The translations under genes and the position numbers were made by a program. The notes beneath the pieces were generated by a model. The model saw only the letters and a list, made by a program, of their open reading frames with translations. It was not told the DNA's origin and made no database searches. DNA of 40,991 nt, from positions 1 through 40,991 of the forward strand of contig JAOUHV010000024.1 in assembly GCA_029884425.1 (NCBI GenBank). Direction: 5' to 3'. Source of the stretch: Gammaproteobacteria bacterium (GTDB lineage: Bacteria; Pseudomonadota; Gammaproteobacteria; S012-40). Positions 15,365-24,046 of this stretch are shown in pieces (within the stretch, counting starts at the first letter, position 1; every line of letters starts with the position of its first letter).

Positions 15365-16666
15365 TCAGGAAATTTGTGCCGCATCGCGACCGCGTTGTTC
15401 ATCGACGCGAGTTAGCAGCAATAATCCGCCGATAAAAAACAGGGTTGTGCACAGCAGCGCCAGTCGATGATCACCGTCGCTGAGATAGGTCAACACTCCG
15501 TAGCTGAGTGGGCCGATAATTGCCGCCAGTTTGGTTGCCAGTCCCCACAGACCAAAATATTCTCCACTGCGTGCAGCGGGCGAGAACATGCCGACCAATG
15601 CGCGTCCGGCACTTTGACTGGCCCCCAGCGCCAATCCAATCAAATTGGCGACGATCCAGAAGGTGAGGCGCTCACTGGAAAAGTACGCCAGCAGCATTGC
15701 TGCAATCCAAATCAGTAAGGTTAAAATCAGAGTTCGCTTGGAACCGATGCGATCCTGTACGCGACCAAAAATAAAGGCACCGATTGCTGCAGTAATGTTG
15801 ACGACCAGGATGAGCAAAATCGTATCCTGGGTTTGAAAGCCCATGACTTCCTGGGCGTAAATGGCGGCGAGCACGATGACGGTGTTGATGCCTGCAGTGA
15901 AAACCGTGAGTGCGATCAGAAAGCGAAACAGGTCCTGATGTTGGCGTGCGTGCGTTAAGGTGTGTCGCAGGCGTTGATAACCTGTAGCTACATAGTCTCT
16001 GGCGCGAAGCTTTTGCTGCGCTGTTGCACGCTCTTTTAGCCACAGCAGTGTGGGGCTGGCGGCCAAGGCAAAGGCGGCGGCAACAATGAGCATGGTGACG
16101 GGCACAAATTGCTCTGCGCTGTCGCCCCGCGCCTGCGCAAGGTTGACGTAGTACAAACACACGCCTAGCACCAACAGGCCGCCGACATATCCCAGGGTCC
16201 AGCCAAAGGCTGAGATTCTGCCCATGTGATCTGCAGGAGAAATTTCCGGTAAAAATGCCGCGACCAGATTTTCTCCAGAGGCAAACATGAACGTGGCGAA
16301 AATAATCAGGCCGATTGCCAGCGCGATGTTACCTTCACCACACAAAGACAGCAGCGCGGTAAAGAGCACACAGCCCAAGGTGGAAAATGCCAGGAAGCGT
16401 TTTTTATTGGCGCTGTAATCGGCAATGGCGCCAATGATGGGAGCGCTGAGCAGCACCAGCAAATTGGCGCAGGCGATGGCCAGCGTCCATAATAAGGTGG
16501 CAGTGCCGTTGCTGTGCTGGCCAGCGATGACGCCAACAAAATAACTATTAAATATGGCGGTAAGTACCACGGTGGCGTAGCCTGAATTGGCAAAATCGTA
16601 CATTGCCCAGGCGATAATTTCTTTTTTGGGAGCCATTCTGGTAGTCTGCGCGTTCATCTTAACCAT
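15365..16666 (-). CDS. MFS transporter, UMF1/Atg22-like family
   Basis: A 433-residue, 12-helix membrane protein. The N-terminal IIAWAMYDFANSGYATVV is the hallmark of the UMF1 branch, related to fungal vacuolar Atg22. The loop ADYSANKKRFLAF after helix 2 matches the MFS motif-A position, and a central hydrophilic loop (about 210-235, ending LRHTLTHARQHQDLFRFL) separates the halves. The substrate is not known; Atg22 exports amino acids from vacuoles, but transfer of that role to bacteria is a guess. Start choice among three nearby Met codons (1, 4, 11) is uncertain because no good ribosome binding site is seen. It is divergent from the Sel1-repeat gene. Confidence 0.88.
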   Translation of the reverse strand: MVKMNAQTTRMAPKKEIIAWAMYDFANSGYATVVLTAIFNSYFVGVIAGQHSNGTATLLWTLAIACANLLVLLSAPIIGAIADYSANKKRFLAFSTLGCVLFTALLSLCGEGNIALAIGLIIFATFMFASGENLVAAFLPEISPADHMGRISAFGWTLGYVGGLLVLGVCLYYVNLAQARGDSAEQFVPVTMLIVAAAFALAASPTLLWLKERATAQQKLRARDYVATGYQRLRHTLTHARQHQDLFRFLIALTVFTAGINTVIVLAAIYAQEVMGFQTQDTILLILVVNITAAIGAFIFGRVQDRIGSKRTLILTLLIWIAAMLLAYFSSERLTFWIVANLIGLALGASQSAGRALVGMFSPAARSGEYFGLWGLATKLAAIIGPLSYGVLTYLSDGDHRLALLCTTLFFIGGLLLLTRVDEQRGRDAAQIS

Positions 16667-16768
16667 TGATTATTAGTGAGTTTTGACTCATTCTAACACG
16701 CCTTAAGAGGCTATAAATATTCCCCCTTTAATATTGGCGTCTCTCGAACAGGAATCAGGAACCCCTTA

Positions 16769-17572
16769 ATGATGTCCACGTATTTGTTCAATTTCTTTCG
16801 CCTGTCCCTCGTGTTGGCAGCCGGTTTAAGTATCAGCTCTCTGACTTCGACAGCCTTGGCTGGGGCGACAGCGCCCGGCTCAGCTTTCAGCGATAGCGCA
16901 ACTGCCGGTGGCGCCCAAGGTGGCGACGCCCGTGGTCAGTATTTGCTGGCCAAAAAATATCGCGATGGCGATGGTATTTTACGCAATTTGAATCGCGCCA
17001 AGCATTGGTTTGAGCGTTCCGCCCAGCAAGGGTTTGCGCCTGCCCAGATTGACTTGGGGCAAATGTATGCGCGTGGCTTGGGCATGGATGTGAATTATTC
17101 CAAAGCCGTCTACTGGTTTGGCAAGGCGGCTGATCAAGGGTATGCGGTGGCGCAGTTTAACTTGGCCAACATGTATCGTCGTGGTTTGGGCGTGAAGCAG
17201 GATGAAGCCAAGGCATTTCAGTTGTACCTGCAGGCGGCCGAGCAGGATTTCGCCGAGGCACAGTACAACCTGGGGCTGATGTACAGCAATGGTATGGGCG
17301 TAGAGAAAGACTTGCAGAAGGCATCAGAATGGATGTCCAAGTCAGCCAAGCTGGGCATGGCTCGCGCCCAGTATCAAATGGGTAAGTTGTATCAGGATGG
17401 CGAAGGTGTGCAGCAGGACCTGGTTCAGGCGGTTTACTGGTATCGTCGTGCGTCGTTGTCAGGCCATGCGGATGGTTACCGCGATGCGGAATTATTGAAA
17501 GTGAAGCTGACCGAGCAACAGCAGGTTCAGTTGGACAAGTTGGTACTGGGGGAGTCCATGGCGGCCAACTAG
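16769..17572 (+). CDS. Secreted Sel1-like repeat protein
   Basis: A 267-residue protein with a signal peptide (residues 1 to about 34, ending STALA-G) and then five or so Sel1-like repeats of about 36 residues (about 50-235). The pattern is A--WF-KAA-QGYA-AQ-NLA-MY--GLGV--D. Sel1 repeats are alpha-helical solenoids that mediate protein contacts, mostly in the periplasm or at the envelope. A partner is not evident. Two ATG codons stand in a row at 16769 and 16772; the AGGAA site fits either. A perfect hairpin terminator follows. The gene stands alone and is convergent with the next one. Confidence 0.88.
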   Translation: MMSTYLFNFFRLSLVLAAGLSISSLTSTALAGATAPGSAFSDSATAGGAQGGDARGQYLLAKKYRDGDGILRNLNRAKHWFERSAQQGFAPAQIDLGQMYARGLGMDVNYSKAVYWFGKAADQGYAVAQFNLANMYRRGLGVKQDEAKAFQLYLQAAEQDFAEAQYNLGLMYSNGMGVEKDLQKASEWMSKSAKLGMARAQYQMGKLYQDGEGVQQDLVQAVYWYRRASLSGHADGYRDAELLKVKLTEQQQVQLDKLVLGESMAAN

Positions 17573-17593
17573 GTTGGTTCGCATCGGAGGGAA

Positions 17594-17616
17594 AGGCGCC
17601 TTCGGGCGCCTTTTTT
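17594..17616 (+). terminator. UUCG-loop terminator after the Sel1-repeat gene
   Basis: GGCGCC-TTCG-GGCGCC followed by six T: a stable UUCG tetraloop hairpin and a U tract, preceded by AAA. Confidence 0.95.
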
Positions 17617-17627
17617 GTGTCTGTTGT

Positions 17628-18491
17628 TTAGGCGAACGCGGGGAAGCCGCTACGCATCATTTCCCGCTTGGCGGTAAGCGCGGTTTCGGCCATCAGCAAT
17701 TCTTCTTCCCAATCGTAAACCTCGGTCGGTGACGGTAGCGGCAGTTGTTCCAGGGGCTGGTTGGAATAAATTCGCACCAAGCGAACTTCTTCAATGTTGC
17801 CGGTGAGGTCAGGCCAGACCTCATGGAACATGTCTTGCGAACGGATGACTTGCCACTCATCAATCAGTTGGTAATCCGCGCTGAGGCGATCACCAAACGA
17901 ACTGCCCAGGCCGGTTTGCGGCTCTGCAGTTTCTGGATGAGTGTGCTCGGTGTAGACGTAGACCACCAGCTTGGGTTTTAGGCGATTAATGTCGTCGCTG
18001 ATATCGGAACAGGATGGCATCCAGGATGAAAAAACAACGTCAGCTGGGCCATCGTAGCCGGCCAAGGTGCCTGGCTGCTGGCGGTAGCAGTTTTCGTCCA
18101 TGAAATTTTCGATCTGATTGGGTTTTTCTTTGGGATCGCGCAGACCAACCACTTGCCCTTGGGGCAGTTCGCGGGCCAGCAGTGAGCCGATGAAGCCGTT
18201 TCGTCCATGGGCATCGACCACGACGGGTTTGTCGGCAACCTGGGCGGCATAGTGCGCGATGGCCAGCATCTCTTTGCGCAGCGGGTAATAGTGGGCAACC
18301 GTGGGGCCATGAGTTTCGGGATCACGGTCGGCATTGCTAAACACCAGATAGTGCAGCGGCAGACCCTTGATGCGTTCCGCAAAATCAGCGGTTTTGTCCC
18401 AGGCAGCATGTTCTTTTTCCTGAAAACCGATGATGCGATTGAACATGTCGCGGGTAAAACCCTCCATGTTGCGGAGTATTTGAAAATTCAT
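17628..18491 (-). CDS. Unrecognised soluble protein with a Rossmann-like glycine motif
   Basis: A 287-residue protein without signal peptide or membrane helix. I do not recognise the family. Around residues 90-125 it reads VVVDAHGRNGFIGSLLAREL, then QVVGLRDP after a short turn: a beta-strand, a glycine-bearing turn, a helix and a second strand ending in an acidic residue. This resembles motif I of SAM-dependent methyltransferases, as does DVVFSSWMPSC further on, where motif IV would be. The fit is loose and function is not established. ATG 18491 is chosen since GAGG lies at proper spacing; a GTG two codons earlier is in frame. The gene lies 20 bases downstream of nothing on its strand except the end of the GGDEF-EAL gene at 18521, so co-transcription with yajQ and that gene is possible. 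Confidence 0.72.
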   Translation of the reverse strand: MNFQILRNMEGFTRDMFNRIIGFQEKEHAAWDKTADFAERIKGLPLHYLVFSNADRDPETHGPTVAHYYPLRKEMLAIAHYAAQVADKPVVVDAHGRNGFIGSLLARELPQGQVVGLRDPKEKPNQIENFMDENCYRQQPGTLAGYDGPADVVFSSWMPSCSDISDDINRLKPKLVVYVYTEHTHPETAEPQTGLGSSFGDRLSADYQLIDEWQVIRSQDMFHEVWPDLTGNIEEVRLVRIYSNQPLEQLPLPSPTEVYDWEEELLMAETALTAKREMMRSGFPAFA

Positions 18492-18520
18492 AGCCACCTC
18501 GTCGTCTGCAGAGCGCAGTA

Positions 18521-20599
18521 TTATACACTAAGCGAGCGCGGAACGAGGCGTAGCGTACTGGCTTCGGGCCACAGATCCCGTTGTTCGTTGAGTATGGGTC
18601 TGGAGCGATTTTTCTTCAGCCAGGCCATGGCTTCGGTGGAGGAAAGTGGTCGACTGAACAGGAAGCCCTGAACGCGGTCGCAGCCACGGCTGCGGAGGAA
18701 AAACACTTGCTCCTGGGTTTCCACGCCCTCGGCAATGACGTGTAACCGCAAGCTTTGTCCCAGCGCAATGATGGCTTCGGCGATGGTGGCACCATCGGGA
18801 TCGGTGGAAATATCCTTGACGAAGGACTTGTCGATTTTTAGCGTGTTGAGCGGGAATTTCTTCAGATAACTGAGCGAGGAGTAGCCAGTCCCGAAATCAT
18901 CAACCGAGATGTGGACACCTAAATCACGCAGTTGATGCAGGGTCTCTGCGGTTTGCTCGACGTTATGCGCGAGGAAGCTCTCGGTAATTTCCAACTCCAG
19001 CAGCGACGGATTAATCTGGTATTCCTGAATGGCTTCGCGCACCATGTCGACGAACTTGGTTTGACGGAACTGGCGCATCGACAAATTAAGCGCCATCCGC
19101 AACGGCGGAATACCTGCTTTTTGCCAGCGAACTAATTCTTTGCAGGCAGCGTGCAATACCCACTGACCGATCGGGTGAATCAGGCCGGTTTCTTCGGCAA
19201 ACGGCACGAACTGTTCGGGCAGAATCAAGCCCTTCTCCGGGTGTTCCCAACGCACCAAGGCTTCGATGCCGATGACACCGTGGGTATGCAAATCGATTTG
19301 CGGCTGGAAGTACAGTCTGAATTCTTCTCGGTCCAGCGCATGGCGCAAGGCGTTTTCCAGAATCAGATGTTCATACGCCTTGGCATTCATGTCAGCGGTG
19401 TAGAACTGATAACGATTTCGGCCCTTTTCTTTTGAACGATACATCGCCGTGTCGGCATTTTTCAGCAATGACTGCATGTCTGTTGCGTCATCAGGGTAGA
19501 GTGTAATGCCAATGCTTGGCGAGGCGACGACTTCATGGCCATCGAGTATGTAAGAGGGCGCCATGACCTCAAGGATTTTTTGAGCGACTATCGCAGCGTC
19601 GTCTGAGTTGTTAATGTCTTCGAGGATGATGGTGAATTCATCACCGCCCAGGCGCGCGATAGTGTCATTGCGGCGGGCGAATTGTTCCAAGCGGCTGGCA
19701 ACGCCACGCAATAGCTGATCACCTGCATGATGTCCTAAGCTGTCGTTAATGTTTTTGAAGCGATCCAGGTCGAGAAAAAACAGGGCTAAACGGCGATTGT
19801 TGCGCTGCGCGCGCAACATGGCGCGGCGCAGACGATCGCGGAACAGGGCGCGGTTGGGCAGGCCGGTGAGTGAATCGTAGTTGGCCAAGTAGGTCAGGCG
19901 CTCTTCGGTTTCTTTGCGTTCAGTTACATCGCGAGACACAGCGACAATTTGTTGGACGCTTTGGCCATTTTCATATTCGGTAATGCACTTGCTGTAGGTT
20001 TCCAGCCAGATGTAACCGCCTTCTTTATGGCGAATACGGTAATTGACCGGGGTTTCGAAACTGTCGTCAATCAACTGGCTGATTAGTTTGCGACGGGCCT
20101 TTTTGTCGTCAGGATGCAGAAAATCCAGTACGGATTGACCACGAATTTCATCGGGCGCATAGCCCAAAACACGCTCAACCGAGGCAGACATGAATGTGCA
20201 CTGCCCGTCCAGGGTGTATTTACTCAGAAAGTCATTGCTGTACTCGGTGAACAATTGATAGTGCTGATAATCTTCCCGATGACGCTGCTGTTCTGACAGT
20301 TTAAGCAGCATCATGGTCGCGCCGGTGTAATGATCTTTGCGATTCGGCAGAACAACAACCTGATAAAGACCATCGGCAAAATTGAGTGTGGTGGAAACGG
20401 TTTCACCCTGATGCACATTCGGCATTAGTTGACTGACGTCAGTAAATGGCGCAGGCAGTTGATGCAGATTGTTTTGATAATACGCTGCGTGATCCTGTGG
20501 ACTGAATCCGTGGGCGGCAGTGATGGTATCCTGGTCGTCCATCACCAATATGAATGCGCCAGAGTAATCTTTCAGGGCGAAATTCGTTGTCTGATCCAT
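18521..20599 (-). CDS. PAS-GGDEF-EAL cyclic-di-GMP signalling protein
   Basis: A 692-residue soluble protein: a divergent sensory N-terminus (1-100), a PAS domain (about 112-228, ending VAVSRDVTERKETEERL), a GGDEF domain (about 232-400) and an EAL domain (about 412-665). GGDEF is intact (residues 318-322) and the inhibitory I-site RxxD is present (309-312, five residues before). The EAL motif is intact (446-448), with NLSMRQF, ELEITES, DDFGTGYSSL, KIDKSFV and EGVET all there. Both synthesis and breakdown of cyclic di-GMP are therefore possible, the balance probably set through PAS. No membrane helix is seen. The gene starts 17 bases after yajQ, which encodes a reported cyclic-di-GMP-binding protein family, so an enzyme and a possible receptor share a transcript. 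Confidence 0.93.
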   Translation of the reverse strand: MDQTTNFALKDYSGAFILVMDDQDTITAAHGFSPQDHAAYYQNNLHQLPAPFTDVSQLMPNVHQGETVSTTLNFADGLYQVVVLPNRKDHYTGATMMLLKLSEQQRHREDYQHYQLFTEYSNDFLSKYTLDGQCTFMSASVERVLGYAPDEIRGQSVLDFLHPDDKKARRKLISQLIDDSFETPVNYRIRHKEGGYIWLETYSKCITEYENGQSVQQIVAVSRDVTERKETEERLTYLANYDSLTGLPNRALFRDRLRRAMLRAQRNNRRLALFFLDLDRFKNINDSLGHHAGDQLLRGVASRLEQFARRNDTIARLGGDEFTIILEDINNSDDAAIVAQKILEVMAPSYILDGHEVVASPSIGITLYPDDATDMQSLLKNADTAMYRSKEKGRNRYQFYTADMNAKAYEHLILENALRHALDREEFRLYFQPQIDLHTHGVIGIEALVRWEHPEKGLILPEQFVPFAEETGLIHPIGQWVLHAACKELVRWQKAGIPPLRMALNLSMRQFRQTKFVDMVREAIQEYQINPSLLELEITESFLAHNVEQTAETLHQLRDLGVHISVDDFGTGYSSLSYLKKFPLNTLKIDKSFVKDISTDPDGATIAEAIIALGQSLRLHVIAEGVETQEQVFFLRSRGCDRVQGFLFSRPLSSTEAMAWLKKNRSRPILNEQRDLWPEASTLRLVPRSLSV

Positions 20600-20616
20600 A
20601 GTTTATTCTGCGCGCC

Positions 20617-21102
20617 TCAGTCGCGAAAATTGGTGAACTGAACAGGCATCCCCAGGTCTTCGCTGCGCAACATGGCGATAACTTCCTGCAAATCGTCGCG
20701 CTTTTTGCCGGTGATTCGTACTTGTTCACCTTGAATGGCGGCCTGAACCTTCAGTTTTTTGTCCTTGACCAATTTGACGATTTTTTTGCCGAGCTCTTTA
20801 TCGACGCCTTCTCTGACGGTGATAATTTGCTGAGATTTATTTATCCCCATTGACTGGGTTTTACCGGACTCCAGGCTGCCTACTTCCAAGCCTCGTTTTG
20901 CCATTTTGTTGTACAAAATGTCGCGAATCTGTCCGAGCTGGAAATCATTGTCTGCCCACAAGGTGAGTTTTTTGTCGCTGTGCTCAATTTTTGCGCAACT
21001 CCCTTTGAAATCGTAGCGTGTGCCGATTTCGCGAGTAACCTGATCAATGGCATTCGCTAGTTCGTGCTTGTCAATTTCAGAGACTACGTCAAACGAGGGC
21101 AC
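20617..21102 (-). CDS. yajQ: YajQ family nucleotide-binding protein (UPF0234)
   Basis: A 161-residue protein matching YajQ along its whole length: [15 protein letters not shown] at the start, [18 protein letters not shown], and the C-terminal [13 protein letters not shown] and [12 protein letters not shown]. The family has two RNA-recognition-like folds and members bind cyclic di-GMP in Xanthomonas and Pseudomonas; other nucleotides or RNA have also been suggested. The next gene on the strand is a GGDEF-EAL protein 17 bases on, consistent with a cyclic-di-GMP role. Confidence 0.96.
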   Translation of the reverse strand: MPSFDVVSEIDKHELANAIDQVTREIGTRYDFKGSCAKIEHSDKKLTLWADNDFQLGQIRDILYNKMAKRGLEVGSLESGKTQSMGINKSQQIITVREGVDKELGKKIVKLVKDKKLKVQAAIQGEQVRITGKKRDDLQEVIAMLRSEDLGMPVQFTNFRD

Positions 21103-21403
21103 AAAAACTCCTTCAAGGAAACTAGCTAAACGATTGGGTGATACTGGGGGGTGAAGCGCCGGTGTAAGTCATACCTTAAACCACCGAGAATGTGTTGTTC
21201 AAGCATAAATAGGGAAAAATTTTGTTAATTCTTTGCGAGCGGAAAATTGGTTTTTCGGGCCTGGATATTGCTCATCCTAGCGGTTTTGTCTTGAGGGCGT
21301 GATAATGATTCCTGCTCGGATCAATCTGGTGGTTGGAACGTCCTGTGCTACAATGCGGCAGCTTTATCATAGCCAGAAAAAAACTCTTTGGGAGAAAATA
21401 TTC
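21103..21403. other. Intergenic region between divergent yajQ and NrfJ-like genes
   Basis: About 300 bases with promoters for two divergent genes. On the plus strand TG-C-TACAAT (extended -10, TACAAT at 21349-21354) lies 50 bases before the NrfJ-like ATG and a GGGAGA site follows. I see no further gene or RNA structure. Confidence 0.4.
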
Positions 21404-21805
21404 ATGTATAAGGTTTTGATTGCACTCTTGTTTGGTGCTTTTGCCTTAAGCGCGCAGGCGGAAATTAACACAGGTATTGGTCATGCTCCGGGCAAGCCGA
21501 GCGCAGCGGGCCCTCATGACATGCCCGCCGGCGGAATGGGGGACGTGGGACAGATGATGATGCCTCCCGAAGGACCCTTGGTTGAAGGTACTGTCATCAG
21601 CAGTATTCCGGGTGCCGGATATGTCTACATCGAAGCAACCGTGGCCGGCAAAAAGACCTGGATTGCTGGAGTGTCCATTGATGTGAAAAAAGGCGACAAA
21701 GTCCAGTTTGTGGAAAACACAGTGATGGAAAATTTCACCAGTCGCAGTTTGGGACGTACCTTTGACCGGATCATTTTTGCGTCCAGCCTGAAAAAAGTCC
21801 AATAA
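21404..21805 (+). CDS. NrfJ-like periplasmic protein
   Basis: A 133-residue protein with a signal peptide (MYKVLIALLFGAFALSAQA, cleavage about residue 19), a low-complexity Gly/Pro/Met linker (about 25-60), and a folded C-terminal part. The latter, from VEGTVISSIPGAGYVYIEA to the sequence MENFTSRSLGRTFDRIIFAS, resembles NrfJ of nitrite-reduction loci, whose LGRTF-x-x-IIF ending is characteristic. NrfJ function is uncertain. No nrf gene is nearby, so this is a stand-alone member. ATG 21404 has a GGGAGA site and starts the signal peptide; an in-frame ATG at 21299/21305 would not. It is convergent with the thioredoxin-like gene with seven bases between. Confidence 0.72.
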   Translation: MYKVLIALLFGAFALSAQAEINTGIGHAPGKPSAAGPHDMPAGGMGDVGQMMMPPEGPLVEGTVISSIPGAGYVYIEATVAGKKTWIAGVSIDVKKGDKVQFVENTVMENFTSRSLGRTFDRIIFASSLKKVQ

Positions 21806-21812
21806 AGACGAA

Positions 21813-22175
21813 CTAGGGTTGTTCTTTGGGAGGAGCCTGCAGGTTGGTCTGTATGGCTTTTTCCAGAGCACTTACCCGGGCTTCAGACTGTAGTTCGCCA
21901 TGAAACTGGCCGTTAGTGTAGAGCATCATGGCGGGTAAGTGGAATAACTCAAACTCGTGTGCCAGTGCGGGTTCCTGTTCGACATCGACATGATACAAAC
22001 TGACCGCCGGATGGACATGCTGGTAGGCCAGCAGGATTTGCTCCCACTTGCGACATGATCCACAACCCGGTTTGGAGAAAAACACGATCGAGATGCCACG
22101 GCGGCTCGCTAGTGTGTGATGAAACTCAAACTGGGAAAGATAGACAAAAGGTGAAGCTGGATTGGTTTGGCTCAT
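21813..22175 (-). CDS. Thioredoxin-fold protein with CGSC motif
   Basis: A 120-residue protein with a thioredoxin fold: SIVFFSKPGCGSCRKWE carries a CxxC active site (Cys-Gly-Ser-Cys), then YHVDVEQEPALAHEFELFHLPAMMLY with the conserved cis-Pro (LPAMM) and NGQ before the last strand. It likely reduces or exchanges disulfides in the cytosol, since no signal peptide is seen; the partner is unknown. I set the start at ATG 22175, although the frame is open to a TTG at 22295. The extra 40 residues are not thioredoxin-like and would cover the probable promoter of the divergent Tim44-like gene. Neither start has a good ribosome binding site. Confidence 0.75.
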   Translation of the reverse strand: MSQTNPASPFVYLSQFEFHHTLASRRGISIVFFSKPGCGSCRKWEQILLAYQHVHPAVSLYHVDVEQEPALAHEFELFHLPAMMLYTNGQFHGELQSEARVSALEKAIQTNLQAPPKEQP

Positions 22176-22213
22176 AAGTTTGTCTATGTCTGTGTTTTCA
22201 TTGGTCAGTTTAC

Positions 22214-22241
22214 TTGTTTTCAGGCTGAAAATCGATAGAAT
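22214..22241 (+). promoter_or_regulatory. Candidate promoter of the Tim44-like gene
   Basis: TTGTTT (22214-22219), a 16-base spacer, then TAGAAT (22236-22241), with the ATG 75 bases downstream. Confidence 0.4.
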
Positions 22242-22315
22242 GGCTTCCACCTCTTGCCGATAGAAAAGGTCGGGAATAGAGGTCAATTTGTTCAAGCAAC
22301 AAGGGATACGAATTC

Positions 22316-23278
22316 ATGAAAGCGTTAATTGCCGCCTTAGTGGTGGGTGTAATGACACTGGGATTTTCAATCGACAACGCCGAAGCCAAGCGTATGGGCA
22401 ACGGCAAGTCTTTTGGTGGAAAACAGAGCTTTAGTCAACCGCAAAACCGTTCTGCACAGAAAGAGCAGGCGGCTGCACCGACAGCGGCTCCTCAGCAGGG
22501 GGCTGGCGCTGCGGCGGCTGCTTCGGGCGGTGCTGCCAAGGCTGGTTTGATGGGCGCGTTGGGCGGATTGATGATCGGCGGCCTGTTGGGCGCGCTGTTC
22601 TTCGGTGGCGCATTTGAAAATATCAATTTCATGGATATTTTGATCATCGCGCTGATCGCCTTTGTGGTGTACAAGATTTTCGCTTCGCGTCGCCGTGCGG
22701 CGACGCAGCAGCAGCCCGTGGCGGCAGGGTATGGTCAGGTCGACGTCACTCCTGAGCAACACCACGCGCCTCAGCAGCGCCAGGCTCATCAGGAACCCGT
22801 TGCTGCACCTCAGCAAAAACAAGGTGCTGGGTTTGACACAGATCTGATGTTCAAAGGTGACAAGCCTGATCTGGGTAGCGCGGCAGTTGCGCCTCGAATC
22901 GTCAGCAAGCCAGCGGGCTTTGACGAAGCGCACTTCCTCACGGGAGCCAAGGAGCTGTTCGTGATGATGCAAAAAGCCTGGGACAACGGTGATCTGGCCG
23001 ACATCCGCGAATTTACGACAGACGCGGTGTTCGCTGAAATTCAGGATCAATACCGTGCCCGCGAAGGTAGCAGCCAGACCGAAGTGATCAGTGCCCATGC
23101 AGAACTGTTCGATGTACGCGAAATCGACAATGCGACAGAAGCGGCAGTGCTGTTCACCATGAGCCTGAAAGAAGACGGCGTCGACGTTCATGCTCAGGAA
23201 ATTTGGCACTTCACCAAACCCAAGGCAGCTTTCAAGCCGACTTGGTACCTGGATGGCATACAGCAGGTTGAAGCCTAA
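22316..23278 (+). CDS. Tim44-like domain membrane protein
   Basis: A 320-residue protein. It has an N-terminal signal peptide (about 1-24, ending NAEA-K), then a Gln/Ala/Ser-rich tract, a Gly/Ala/Leu-rich hydrophobic stretch (GLMGALGGLMIGGLLGALFFGGAF, about 78-100, described here only by position), a second helix (about 106-123), a Gln/His-rich linker, and a C-terminal Tim44-like domain (about 200-320). In that domain FLTGAKELFVMMQKAWDNGDLADIREFTTDAVFAEI and EIWHFTKP..PTWYLDGIQQVE match at intervals. Bacterial Tim44-like proteins sit in the inner membrane; some link to membrane protein assembly but the role is not established. AAGGGAT lies before the ATG. A strong terminator separates it from the next operon. 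Confidence 0.87.
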   Translation: MKALIAALVVGVMTLGFSIDNAEAKRMGNGKSFGGKQSFSQPQNRSAQKEQAAAPTAAPQQGAGAAAAASGGAAKAGLMGALGGLMIGGLLGALFFGGAFENINFMDILIIALIAFVVYKIFASRRRAATQQQPVAAGYGQVDVTPEQHHAPQQRQAHQEPVAAPQQKQGAGFDTDLMFKGDKPDLGSAAVAPRIVSKPAGFDEAHFLTGAKELFVMMQKAWDNGDLADIREFTTDAVFAEIQDQYRAREGSSQTEVISAHAELFDVREIDNATEAAVLFTMSLKEDGVDVHAQEIWHFTKPKAAFKPTWYLDGIQQVEA

Positions 23279-23303
23279 GCGCTAAAACGCAATCCGTTGA
23301 TGT

Positions 23304-23336
23304 GAACCGGGCTCCCGTATGGGGGCCCGGTTTTTT
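23304..23336 (+). terminator. Hairpin terminator after the Tim44-like gene
   Basis: AACCGGGCTCCC-GTAT-GGGGGCCCGGTT with one mismatch, followed by TTTT. Confidence 0.9.
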
Positions 23337-23405
23337 ATTGGCCAATGAAAGGCTTTTTCTGGTACAAATGGGAGAGGTACCAATTAAGTACATGAGGAGC
23401 ATGCC

Positions 23406-24041
23406 ATGGCCGACACGACAGATGATGTTAAGCAGAAAGCGAAATCTGCAGTACTTGATGGCGAGGATTTGCGTCAAGCGGTGCGCGATATCACCTTGCA
23501 AGCGCTACAGTCACGCAAGTTGGACCACCAGAATATTCGCGCAGTCGTAGAGGCTGTTTTGGCGGGCGTGAGTGGCGGATTGCAACAGCCTTGGGATAAG
23601 GCTCGTGACGATGCTGCGCGCGCCTTGCATGGTGTTGATGACGCCCTGCAAAAAGCGGCTCAAGCGGCGAAACTGGCTACCGAAGAAGCCATCGGTCGCG
23701 GAACTGAATTTAGCGATCATGATTTGCGTGCAGCGATTGATGAATTGTCCACGCTGGAATCGATGTTCCTTGAAACTGTCAAAGTGGTTGCCAGCCAAAG
23801 CAGCGGCGTTGTCGCTGATATTTTCAATGATTTGGGCAAACATCTGAAAGCCACGGGCACTCAGGCAGGTGGGCAGGCAAAGGAGGCAGTCAATTCGCTC
23901 TACGATATTCTGTCATCGGCAGGTCGTGACGGCGTTGCCAATCTGACCGTGGCCGGTAAGCACGTGGGTGAGCAATTGGCGCACATTGCCGCCGGATTCC
24001 TTGGCGGTATGGCCGAAGCGATCGCACCCAAGAAAAAATAA
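23406..24041 (+). CDS. Helical phasin-like protein of unknown function (possibly DUF6781)
   Basis: A 211-residue, almost wholly alpha-helical, Ala/Asp-rich protein with no signal peptide. It is amphipathic throughout, with heptad-like spacing (for example VDDALQKAAQAAKLATEEA at about 77-95, and DELSTLESMFLETVKVVASQ at about 112-131), and ends in the basic tail APKKK. The style recalls phasins or apolipoprotein-like surface binders, but I see no definite phasin signature. I recall a family DUF6781 of this kind, but that is from memory. A GAGGAG site precedes the ATG. The ABC1-kinase gene starts six bases after its stop, so both are surely co-transcribed and probably act together. Confidence 0.75.
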   Translation: MADTTDDVKQKAKSAVLDGEDLRQAVRDITLQALQSRKLDHQNIRAVVEAVLAGVSGGLQQPWDKARDDAARALHGVDDALQKAAQAAKLATEEAIGRGTEFSDHDLRAAIDELSTLESMFLETVKVVASQSSGVVADIFNDLGKHLKATGTQAGGQAKEAVNSLYDILSSAGRDGVANLTVAGKHVGEQLAHIAAGFLGGMAEAIAPKKK

Positions 24042-24046
24042 CAAAC

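Noticed and set aside
16683-16717. Sigma-70 promoter (TTGACT ... TATAAA) before the Sel1-repeat gene
   Set aside because: The spacer is 23 bases, too long for a normal promoter.
22367-23209. 280-codon frame antisense to the Tim44-like gene
   Set aside because: Long but without any domain; the plus-strand frame has a signal peptide, membrane helices and a recognised domain.
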